From: Myoxocephalus aenaeus
Taxonomy: Eukaryota > Chordata > Actinopteri > Perciformes > Cottidae
Assembly (NCBI GenBank): GCA_038501785.1
Contig: JBAMJR010000025.1
Coordinates: 5,548,501 to 5,612,500, forward strand
Length of the DNA: 64,000 nt
Direction: 5' to 3'
Shown: in pieces, positions 1 through 12,476 of the stretch
How the letters are laid out: the number at the start of each line of letters is the position of its first letter
Numbering within the stretch: the first letter of the stretch is position 1
The notes under the pieces: generated by a model
What the model was told of the DNA's origin: nothing
Seen by the model: the letters and a program-made list of their open reading frames with translations, nothing else
Databases searched by the model: none
Position numbers and translations under genes: made by a program

Positions 1-10
1 TCTGTGCTTC
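1..10 (-). CDS. tctn1: tctn1 coding exon 13, first 10 bases
   Basis: The acceptor TTTGTTTGTTTTGCAG (11-26 on the complement) has a strong pyrimidine tract. It is followed by GAAGCACAGA up to the window edge, which reads EAQ in phase 0. The rest of the exon and gene lies outside the window. Confidence 0.5.
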
Positions 11-3000
11 CTGCAAAACAAACAAACAAACTACTGAATTGTGGCCCCACAAGATTCCATAAATGTTCTTTCTGTTAATCAATTTTCTATCTCAGCCAAA
101 ATACAACATCTCAACCTGAAACTTGAATTTCAATTGAATATGACTTGCAGAATGATTGAAGTCACAGTTGTACAGAAAAATAACCATGCATTATTTCAAA
201 AAAAAAGTAGATATTAGCAAATTCATGCATACAGTATGTCATGTAATGAAAAAAAAAAAAAAGTCACAAACTGTCACAAATAAAACTGCAGTGACATGTT
301 TTATGAAATTATATTGTAGACATAAGATGGGTATCAGAATTATTTGCTCTGATTTTACTTGCACTTCTCTAATCAGATTCAGGATTAGACCTGAGGCTCC
401 TTTCTGTTTTGAAACAATGCTCACCCCAGTATTGAAGGTGCTCTCAATTGGTACCCAGGCCGATGGATAGTCTAGCGGGGAGTTTCCAAAAGATGCCACA
501 AACGTTGCATGGTTTGGTCCTCTCAGAACATCCAAAAGCACCTGAAGGACCAGGGAGCAGTTGGCAGCATCCTCCAGTCTGCGAGGACAAGACCATCACC
601 ATCATATATGTATTAGGACTAGGGTTGGGTACCGAGAACCGGTGCCATATTGGCACCGGTTCCAACACATCCGGTACCTACGGGACCGAAAAGCAACGCA
701 GATTTCGGTGCTTCCTTTCAGTGCTTCCTTTCAGTGCCTAAGCCGATTTAAATACTTTTTTTTTACTACTCTGTAATCTTGCACGGTATATAGATACTAA
801 AAAGGTAGCGTGTATCGCGCTACCTTTTTAGTAAAAACAATACGATTTTGATGTATCGATACTTTATTAAAATAGTGCGGATCAGAGCGCACTCGCTGCT
901 CCGCTGCGTCTGCCTGCATGCAGGGCGGGGCTCAAGGGGGCGGGGTTTAGGGAGCGGGCCTCAAGCGGGCTTAAGGAGTGGGGCTCAAGAGGGCGGGGCT
1001 TACAGTGCTCACACACACACACACACAGCACGTGCACACAGAGATCGCTGGAGACACGAGCACGAGCTTTTGAACGTCCGTCCTCGGCTTGCTGGAACAA
1101 ATCTCTCCCAGTTGATATTAATGATGACGTGTAGTCCAGTAAAGCAGCAGTTTGTAGAATCCAACCGTTTGAGTTCTGTTGCACACGTTCCCAATCAGGC
1201 CACCTGATACTTGTGTCTGTTCTTTTTTTAAATATATATTGTTTATAGTTTGAAGTTAAAAGGTTTGAAGCTGTAGTTTGAAGTCAATGTTTTGTATTTA
1301 TTCATATTTATAGTATACTTTAAACAGTTAATGTTGTTCAATTTGAAGACAAAAAATTGCCTTGTATCGGTTCAGGCACCGGTATCGTTTTAAAAGTATC
1401 GTTTTAGCACCGGTATCGGGAAAAACCCAAACGATACCCATCCCTACTTAGGACACAAGGAAGCACTGTACCTGAACACAGTGAGCAGATGTGTTGTATG
1501 TCCTACCTTAATGTGCAGCCGGACACAGAGTCCAGACCGAACAAGACAGGGGAGCGCTGATGTGGTCCCTGCAGACAGTCCTGGCCCTCAGCACTATGGA
1601 GAAGAGATACTGTGTCTCTAGGGTTGACGCTTCGAGCAATCCCTGTGATGACAACGGCTAAGGACAAATCGGCCTTGTAGCACATCAGAGCATCATCCCT
1701 GTCTCAAACGTTGCAAAGTATCCATACTACTGCTGTCAAAAATATATAACTAAAATGTTCACACTAATTCATACTGTCTGTAAATCAAGGTGAGGGAAAT
1801 CAAGCAGGTAAAGGATATTCTGCTGTCCTTGTTCCAGACACAAGAGGTAGTCCAACCACATAACCTGGATTTCCACTGTAGTGGACGGCCGCCTCCTCCC
1901 CATCCTCCTGTTTAATAGACACAAGCTCCGGTACATTATTAGGGCCCGGGCACCAACGTAGTCGGATCGACTGTTTATTATTATTATGCTACGTCTTTCA
2001 AGGGGAAAAAGAGGTGTTAACATAAATTCTTCCAAAGTTTTTTGGGTGTCGGGCTTAGGTCGGACAAAATGACTTAGCTCTAACATTGCGTTTCACCTAG
2101 CTGTATGAAATTTAGTAGGTATATGTAACGTGATGGGAGGTAAAAAATAACTGTTCGAGGTATCTCCTAAACACATCAGGAAGTCAGCCATTTTGAATTT
2201 GTATGACGTTTCTTTGACCATTTTAAGGTCAAAAAACAAACTCCTCCTAAACTAGATATTAACCTGATCCATTCCTTTTGGCTATGCCATCCTTTAACTA
2301 ATACTGATCTCGTTTTATTAAACCTTTTTTTAAAGTAAATTCTGTATCTACTTAAAATGGTGGTTCTGAGCGCAACATAGCACTCCTATGAGTTCCCAAA
2401 AAAAAGCAACCCTTTTGAGGACAACACTTCAAAAACACACAGACAATGCCAACCTGGACAAATGTGATGTGAAACTCCTGTTCCAGGGATAGTGCTACTT
2501 CACGGACAAATCCAAGTACCAAAGACACCGTCACATTCACTATCTCACCAGCTGGGTTGTACTTAGTCACATAAGCAACCTAAGGAGAGAACCATGTTTA
2601 ATTTGTCCAGCAGACAATTGCTTTTTTAATTTGAAAGAGTTTTAATTTTATGTCTAAAACTTTAGATTTAAATCTCAAAATACAGGTTGTGTGTTGGAGT
2701 AGACTCACCTTCAGCACCACATTAGCACAGAAGGTTGTGTTCAGAAGAACAGGGTTGAGGTTTTCTCCTCCACTGACCTTCAGCTCTGTCTGAGTCCCAT
2801 CGACAGACTGCAGGACGACTGAAGCCACCTCCACAGGAACAAGCTCCAGCAACATCACAAACAACCACATTATTCAACATTTATCAACAATTATTTAACC
2901 CAAATATTATTTCAGATTTACCGTCAGTCTTCAGAGGTTTTACTCTGGATAACAAAGGCAATGGATCCACTTTGGTCCAGACTAAAACAACTCAACTGAA

Positions 3001-5885
3001 TGGCCATCACATTTTCTACAGACATAAGGATTAGTACTTTTCATCTTCTAGTGTAACCATCAGGTCAAAAAGTGAATGTGTCCAATACTTTGGTTTAAGA
3101 GTAGTGGTTCTCAAACTTTTAAAGAAGAAAGATGTTCAACAAAATTGTAACAAAAATGGTGCATGCTGAATTTTTATTTCAATAACATTCTCTGCATTTA
3201 TAAATAATAGAATAAATAAAATGGCAATCACTTTCAAGTAAACCTGATTGCTCCATCAGACATTTCTTTTCTCTTCTTATTGTTGGGGGAAAAAAATAGC
3301 AAAACAAAACGAGTGCATGTGTGAGCCATCACGTTTTATCAGTATTAGTGGCTGCTTTCCACTACACATCTCGTTTCAGTGTGTTTTACCAGCATAATAA
3401 TTTCCTATGGCGTCCATTTTTTTCTTCTTTTTTTAAACAGACATGTTGTTATCATGGGGTAATTACAACACACAAGTGTACAAAACAAAATTTGTCTTGC
3501 ATTTCAGCAATGTTAAAAAGGGGGCAGGATGTTCACTGTTGTGGATTACCAGTTACCACTGCTTGATTTTCATTCTAGTAAAAAAACTTTGATAAATCTA
3601 AAGACACTAACAATTTGTTTTGATTTAATAGTTTGCAGCAATGTAAAGCAAAAAGTAAAGTGTTATGTCAATGCAAATGTGACAATAACTGAATACTTCC
3701 TTCTTCTCTGTAACAGAGAGAGAAATGTACAAATGTTTTCGGTCCTCACATTGCAGCAGTCAACCTCAAGTCTGTGCCAACACATGTTTTTGTGGTCCAC
3801 GTATTCTTTGTGCAAAACAATTTGTCAGTGTCTTGATCATTTTCCTGGTGAGGCAGGAGACGTGATGGCTTGTGAGTTATAATGTTATCTCAACAATGTG
3901 AAGTAGTGCGAAGACATCATTTTCAGATAATGGAGAGACCATGAGACTATATACGATGATTTCGCATAACATACGTTTCAAGATGTGTGTTACGAGGTTG
4001 AGCATTTAATCTAATTCTGACTTCACTTAAATTATTAATCGCTTATCAAAGTACTTCAATTCATTTTATGTAGATCACCTAATTTACTTACAGAGTTAAA
4101 CAAAAAAGTAGACATACTTACTGCTGCATCTTGAGTCTTGCCCTGTTGAGTGGAAAAGATTTGGTCTTTAAATTACCGTCAACTGATGCTGTGTTTTCAG
4201 CATTTCCAATTAGCTAATTTATCTTGTGCACAAACAACAATCTGATGGATAGCGGCCCACAGACTTCAGTTACCTCGCCCGGACCAGGGAAACCGGGGCA
4301 CCCTCCCGGAGCCAGACCCAGGAGGGGAGCTCGCCGGCGAGCGTCTGGTGGCCGGGCCCTCACCCATGGGTCCCGGTAGGGCTCAGCCCGAAGAAACAAC
4401 ATGGAGCAGCCACCCTGTGGACCCACCACCCGCGATCGGCGGCAGCATAGACGAGCTCTAGGGACGTGGAACGCCACCTCGCTAGCGAGGAAAGAGCCAG
4501 AGCTGGTGCAGGAGGTGGAGTGGTACCAGCTAGATATAGTTGGGCTCACCTCCACACACAGCACTAGCTCTGGAACCAAGCTCTTGGAGAAGGGTTGGAC
4601 TTTGTCCTTTTCTGGAGTTGCCCAGGGTGGGAGGCGCCGGGCGGGAGTGGGGATACTCGCCACCGTGTTGGAGTTTTCCCACTGAGAAAAACAGGGTCGC
4701 CTCCCTGCGCCTGTGGGCAGTCGGGCTCTGACTGTTGTTTATGCTTAGGCCCGAGATCAATGAGCGACTTTGCTCTTCACCCAAGCGTCTAATACGATAC
4801 GATTTCAGAGCTGTCAACTGAGCTGTAAACTGATCACCACCTGGTGGCGAGTTGGATCAGATGGCGGGTGGAGCCGGCTAGAAAGACCTGGCAGGCCCAA
4901 ACGTGTAGTGAGGGTGAACTGACGTCCTGAAGCAGCTGACAGGTACCCATTCACACCTTTTTTACACCTTAGCAGGTGCCACCTGGCCATCAGGAGTAAC
5001 GAACATTCATACAATATTTATACAGCACAGGAACAGCCTGCGGGAGCAATCTCGGGTTAAGTGTCTTGCCCAAGGACACATCAACGTGGCCTAGGAAACC
5101 GGGGATTGAACCGCCAATCCTTTGATTGAATAACGACCCTGCTCTACCAATGATCCACAGTGTCCATTTTTTGATGAGGCAGAGGAAAATGGCTGAAGCA
5201 GATTCAGAAAAAAAAGGTGGACAAAAAGTAAACTCACCAAAGAGGAAATTACAACACTTAAGAGAGTACATCAGCTGTTGGGTATTGCACTTTCATAAAA
5301 TTAGGGAACCCGCTAAAGACTTTACTGTAACTGAGGTGGATTAACATTTGAATACGAGTGCATCTTCTAGAGTGCATTAAACATCTCTCACTGATGATGT
5401 CTTAGACCAGGGGTGTCCAAACTACGGCCCGCGGCTCATTTTGTATTGGCTCGCAGCAGATTCTAAAGATATAAATGAAGAGAAAGTCAAGCAAACAGCA
5501 GCTAACCTGCTAGCTCAACAATCACATTTTTGCCGTCTGAACAAAACACGAGAAAATGCCTCACTAACAGCTACGAGGTCACTCAACTCACAGCATGACA
5601 CGGGAAAGCAAAGTAGCTTTTCCAGAGGTCAACCTTTCTGCTAAAATGAGGAAATATGTAACTGTCATCACATAATTCAGTCAGTGCTTCCAAGATCTTT
5701 CTGCATTGAGAAAGAAATCCAGCTGTTCTTGACTCCCTTCCTGATGGATAAGAAGAAGTGGAAGAGAGTCTGAACTAGAACTGATGGAGATGCAGTGTGA
5801 TGATTCTCTATTAGCTTCTCTCCCTACCCGACTTCTACCGGAGTTTGGAAAAGGCCAAGTTTCCTCTGATGCGATTTAAAAAAAT

Positions 5886-5951
<66 letters not shown>

Positions 5952-8900
5952 ATTGACCTTATTTGATTCATTTTGCGATATACCTCACCTGAGTGGCCCA
6001 GACTTTCGTATATTTTTCTGTTTGTGGCGCTCGGTGAACAAAGTTTGGACACCCCTGTCTTAGGCAGTGAGAGTGTTTGAAGGTAAATGTGTTGCACAGT
6101 AAATCACTCACTGCAAAGAGCCGGATGTCGGTGTAGGTGTCCATGCTGAGAGCGGGCAGAGATCCACAGTCCTCCTTCAGGACTACACGCCGGGAACACC
6201 GACTGCTCTGATCCTTTAGGAACGCTGGGGAGATAATCAGGAAAAACGTGAGTAACAACATGCATAGAAAATGAAAAACAAGATTCCATTCAACTCTTTT
6301 AAGCATGTTTGAAATGACAATGATAAGACATACTTATTATAATTATTATTATGTAATTCCTAAGATGACCTTTTACAAAGTATAAGTAAGCAAATTGTGG
6401 ATTTAAAAGAACTATTAAACTGATGCAGTATGAAACATAATGGCATGAAAAGATGAAATAATCTCAATATGATTACATAAAAGTATGAGGGATCTTCGCC
6501 TTATGTCTCTGCTACACCACTCTCCTGAATGTCTGCTGTATAACCCATCTGGGTTATAAAGCTATAATTCACACTTATCAGCGGTGTGTCACTGTTTTTA
6601 CTTGGGATGCACTTTGTACCATGCTTGTTATAGGTATTATGACAGCAGTCATGTGACTCATGTCCATAAGTGAGACTGCAGGTTCAATCATGAATATAAC
6701 ATGACCTGTTTATTTTAAGTTGTTATGACACTGTCAAAGTGTTCTAAAACTACAATTTTGCAAATGTATTCAACTATTGTAAAGTCAGTTCTCCACATTA
6801 CGTATGGTGCTTTTGGGGGGTAAAAATATATCTTTATTTCTTCTCCCATCATGAGAAACAATCTGTCAAAGGATACTAAATGTAATAAAAGTCCTAGCAC
6901 ATCAAATTCAGTACACTATATGATCTCAATTCAGCTTTTGTGCCAAGGAAACCTTTGTGTTATGATGTAATACTTAACTTGGCTAAAAGCTGCCTTATTA
7001 GGGACATTTTTGCAATCACTTTGAATGTTTAATGCAAATAATGAATAATAAGAAACTTTACTTATAAAGTGCTTTTCAAAACAAAGTTATAAAGACCTTT
7101 ATATGGGTGAAACAGTACTAAATAAAACCAGGCAAATAAATAGACACGTTACAATAAAACAGTGTGCTAAATGTATTTATTTAAATCTGATAAGTTTTGA
7201 GAAGTCATTTAAAGATGTCACTGATTCTGTAAACCTCAAACCATTAGGCAGGGAGTTCAAGAGTCATTACACTTAAAAGCCCCGTCATCTTTATTCTTGA
7301 GCCAGGACACAGAAACAACCTGGATCTGAGGCTTGATGGTTTCTAATACTGACTGGTAATCAACATGCAATTAAAGCTGCAAGCAGAAATCAATCATGAA
7401 TGCAAGTCTTTCAAGGACGACAAAAAACTGAATGTAGCTCTAACAATCTCTGCTCAAAGTGGGAAAAGTAGAGGAGAAATTACAGAATGTATAGTTTCAT
7501 GTGGAAAAAAACCATCTTTTTGTAGAGGAATAAGTTTAGGCCAAAAGGTGAGCCGATGTAGAATAATCTAGAATATGAATTAGGCTAGGTGAAGTTGCAT
7601 GAAATTACTTTACATTACGGCCTGGCTCCGAACGAAACAAACAAAAACAGTTTGCTGTGCTATTAATGAAAATGTCAAGTAAAAGCTTGATTTAAAAACT
7701 AATGTATTCTTAATTTGCATATATTTAGATCAGAGAAGTCTTTTTTTCCAGGCAGTGTCCACAAACCCTTTTAATAAATTCAGTGTTTGAACCACAGCAG
7801 TTCTAGAGTCCTGCTTACGGCCACAAACAACAACTATCTGCAAAGTTGCAGATGTCTCTTTTCCAATGTACTGTAAGTCAACGGTAAAAAGTATTTTTGG
7901 GCGCTTGTGGATCTCGAGACGGACCTAAAAATTGTAATTTGGTCACAATGTAAAATTTGCCTCAAAGCATGCTGTTCTTCTGGGGTTAACCCCCTTGCCT
8001 GCCTTTCTACTTCATGATCCAAGGCCATGCGGTTTAGAGGATTGCACGCCTATGCATTAATTACGCTTTAAATAGCAATCCACTTCCTTGTTTTGGTGCA
8101 GTTGGTTTTTAAACCTGATGCAAACTGTATTCAAATACACACCAACTGGATTTGGGGTCTCTGATATGAAAGCCTCATTAGTCTGATAATCTGACAGAAT
8201 TGACACCGTTTTCTAATTTTAGATAGATGTTGCTGTGTTACAAAATATTACTGAGTCACTTTCTTGACTTAATGACTCTACTCCACTTGTGCTACAGTAA
8301 CACTACTTTTTAGCATTCATCATTACCCATACATTTCACAGTTGCCACAGTTTAGCAAAAGTGGCACTGTCCCACATTAAAGTTACCTGCAGGACTGGTG
8401 TCCACACAGTCAGCAGTGATACAAGGAGCTGGCAGCCAGAACGTCCCTCGCTGTCCACTCTCTGCCGCTGTCTCCATCACATCCCCACACTGAAACCATA
8501 AACCATCAGCAGAGAATGAACATTGCTCTTTTGCGATAATTACAAATAATCAGTTTGTGACAAACAAGATGGATTAACAGTTAAAAAAAGAGAGACTCGC
8601 CTGGTATCCAGACAAGGCCTGGAGCCCTGCAGGGGTCACCGGACCAACGTTCTCCTCTGAGCCAAAAATAAAGCTGGTGAATTCCTTAAATAGTGAGTCA
8701 AAGTTGCGGTCAGTTGGAAGAGCAGGAGAAGGGTGAGATATTCCATCAACACCTAGACAGAACAAATAGTCAGCAAATGAGACAAACTTGGAGATGAAGA
8801 AAGTGGCACCGTAAAGTACTTTGTTACGTGGCTGCAAACTGAACCTACAAGTAGCCATACAATTAAATTCTGCATAATATACTCTGAAATTTAGAAAAAA

Positions 8901-11431
8901 ATTACACCAGACTTAACATTTCAATTCAGCATAAAAGGGATTGGAGAGTGATTGAGGTACAGTACTTATCCCTAGTCAGTGTATTATCTGAGCACAGCCC
9001 TTTACAACGGCGTTATGTCCATCTCCAATATTCTAAATATAGCGTACACTCCAACTGATATTTGATTTTCTTAAACTGTCTAGATTACGTTGGCTCCTGC
9101 ACCTGTCCACAGCAGTACATTACTTTGCTCCTGTACTTGTACTCCTGTTTCTCCAAACTGGGGGCGTGCCGGCAGCCATTTACTGTAGGTATTACACTGA
9201 CTATGGAGTAGAACAACCCCACTAACAAATGCAAACAATCCCTTTTATGTTCATTATGATCCAGGAAATGAAAAATTGGTGTAAGACTTAATAATTGATA
9301 TTTTCTTAAAAATGCTATATTCATAGTTCATTTAAAATCCAAATGAAAGGCCATTAATGACTTACGGTTCTGTGACTGAATGCAGAAGACGTCATAATTA
9401 GTTTCGTTCTGGAGAGATGACTGTAGCTCGGAGAAGCCATCAATCATGATCCCTAAAGAGTAAGTTGCTACATCATTGCTGCACAGCTGCTTTTTGCCAC
9501 TGCAAACAAAAAAGAAACACCAATGATGAGCCAGAAGATATATTGTACATCTACAGATGTTACATTGCTTATCCATTGTGAATAACCACCGGCCTAAGAT
9601 CGCCCACTGCCCTCGGGTCAATTACCATTTCCTCAGTCTTCTTCACATTCAACAAGACGGTTACTGTCACACCATGCATTGCATACATCTCTCCATTTCA
9701 GAGTGGTAAACTGATTAACTGCTGTCTCTGTGCATTATGCCGTGTTCACACCAAAAGAGTTGGGAATTTTCGCAACGCTTTTTCGCCTGACTTTAGTCGC
9801 TCGACTTTATGTGGTTAATTCGCTTTTTCGCAACCATTCGCGGCAGAAAGGGGGCGCGGCTTTCTCCGTAAAACAGTTTTCATTTCCGCTATCCACCATG
9901 GAAGGAATAACAACCATTTCTAATGGTATCTCCGTGGCTTTACTCTGTGAAAACAGTTACTATTTCCGCCATTCACCATTGAAATAACCACTAGTTCTGC
10001 TTTATACTTGTTGTGGAAGTCCCACGAACGTCGGAACATCAAGCGCCCTCGTGTCTGGCTTCATAATATTATCCGTAGTCGCACACAGCTCCGACTCCTC
10101 CAGGACGAGAGTCTGAATGAAGCCGCTTCCAGCGCTCCTTCAGGATCAGCAGTTTGATTCAGTAACGGCAGGACGGCGGTGACGACGAGCGGAGCTTCTC
10201 AACTCTGATTGGCTTTCGCAACTCAGCGAATTTCAACTCCGGCGAAAAAGCGAATATTCGTAACGCTTTTTCGCCTCATTCGCGCCGCCCGGCGAAAAAT
10301 TCGCTTTTCCGCAACCTTTAGCGTCTGTGCATTGACTTAACATGTAATCTACTCGCTCGAATATTTCGCAATTCTTTTGGTGTGAACACGGCATAAGGCC
10401 CATAATGGCTGCATCATCTGAGAACTTGATCGTTTTCAGGGTAGATTCTGATGTAGTCATTTGTGTACTGTGAAGAGGACGAGGGTGCCGACACAGCCCT
10501 GAGGGGCACCAGTGCTGAATAATTCTGGGATATGAGGTTGCATTGTTAAACCTAACACACTGGGAACTATTAGGTAAAAAATACAAATGTAATTTTGAAA
10601 TAATTAAATTGAATTTATTTTGTATAGCCCAAAATCACACCCATCTTTTTCAATTTCTAAATTAATATGTGAGGCTGTAGTCTATAAAAAACTGAGCTAA
10701 AATCAAAAACAGTAGGAGTACATACGCTTTGGGGTCTTCCAGATGTTAAGTGACAAGGTGTGTGCAACAAATACTTTTTTTTTTTGGAACAGATCTAGTT
10801 ATTGATTTCGTCCATAGGGTGGAGATGGTGTACGTACGTATCCACAGATGGGACATCACTGATGTCAGTTCCTTTGCACATGTTTTAAGGATAAATGCAG
10901 AGATGCCATCTATCCTGTGGCCGGCCTTCTTAGTTAAAGGTCTGCCTAAAAGGTGATTGGACTTAATAATCATAAACATTGGAAGATTAATAGGTCCTTC
11001 ACTCCGACTGCGTCGCAGCTTAGGCCCAAATTAAAAGCCGAGAAGGGTAGGGAGGGCTTTCGCACTTTGAGCCCCTAGAAGGCTTTGAATATGAAATATC
11101 AGTGTGGGAAGTGTTGTTTCAGTGACACCAGCTTGTGACTGGAAACAATATTTCTGAGCAGCAGATTGGTGATGTGAAATCAATCAAGACAAAAAGGTAA
11201 ATACGATAACATATGGAGAGCGGGGAAACTAGAAATAACGGCATACTGCTTCAGATAAAGGTATAGCTTTCTCTGCAGTACATGAAAGCCATGACTTCTC
11301 CTCGGAATGTAGAGATGTTTTTAGAAACGATCTCTGAAACTGACCAGGACGCAACGCTGGTGAATAACCCTTATTAGTAGGGCCCCGAGCAACGGCGTAG
11401 TTGGAGCGAAGGATCTATTAGACTTCCGATG

Positions 11432-11462
<31 letters not shown>

Positions 11463-12427
11463 GTAGTAGTAGTAGTAAGGCCCGAGCCCTACTAAAAAAA
11501 AATAATGTTTTTGCCGTGGCGACATATTCTTCGCCGTGAAAAAAGGTGCTAAAAATGTTCGAAACATAACTAAACTTGGCACACACATAAAATCCTAAAC
11601 GTAGTTACCCGATATGATTGTAATGCTTCAAAATGGCAAGTCTGCTCGCTAGCGCCCCCTACACATTTTCGACAAAGCAGCCCTTGCAGTACATTTGACA
11701 TAGATGTACAAACATTTAATAGGCTCATGTATCACATGTAGACTTAAAATAAAGTTTCTTGGGGGTCATGCTTTAAACCCAACCGGAAGTTGGTCATTTT
11801 AATTTTTTTATGAATTTCTCATGTACGACCAATGCTGCTGACAGCTATAATTGAAAACATATACATTTTTTAATCTGTTTTCTGACAGTGCCAGCACTTT
11901 ACAGGTACATGATACTTATGAATCATGGCAACTGAAAATTATGCAAGACACAGCCGGCTAGTCAGCAGCAACCCCCCTCTTCCCTTTAGGTGGGACACTT
12001 GCCTGACAGTGTCCACTAAGCAGCCGGTGAACAGAGCCACCTCCTCCCTACATGCTCTATCACAGCAGCAGTTGATGTCACACACATCCTTGTGTATGTC
12101 ACAGGGACACAGGCTGCCAACTGAAACACACAGCAATGCTCAGGTTAGACAGACATTCTCACAACAAAGCCTGTTTATCCACCTTGATGTGGTTGTGCTG
12201 TTCGCTGAGAGACTATACATTACAAGGCCCTTATGCGTCAGCATGTGCATTGTGTAAAGCCATGAAGGATATGTTCCAGTACCTTTACATCTTTGATACA
12301 CAAGAATATTTTAAAAGAGCTGTTCTGTACAATTTGTTATTATTTTCAAAAACACATTGTCTATATGTGTTTGTGTATTTATAGCTGTAATATTTAAATG
12401 TTGTTTGCGAACTTAGAAGTGTGTACA

Positions 12428-12476
<49 letters not shown>

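Larger units (their letters stand above)
620..1446. mobile_element. hAT-like non-autonomous element in tctn1 intron 11
   Basis: The termini are inverted: TAGGGTTGGGTACCG at the left and, on the complement, TAGGGATGGGTATCG at the right, both followed by ACCGGT-rich sequence. The flanks ATTAGGAC (612-619) and CTTAGGAC (1447-1454) form an 8-bp duplication with one mismatch, the hAT signature. There is no transposase frame. It fills most of intron 11. Inside lie a GC-box array (922-1002) and a 15-bp inverted repeat (796-832). Confidence 0.82.

Noticed and set aside
3102..3125. AGTGGTTCTCAAACTTTT, like a hAT terminus
   Set aside because: No matching inverted terminus or target duplication was found nearby.
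4214..4663. 149-residue minus-strand open frame
   Set aside because: It is antisense to the LINE endonuclease relic on the plus strand, which has the recognisable motif.
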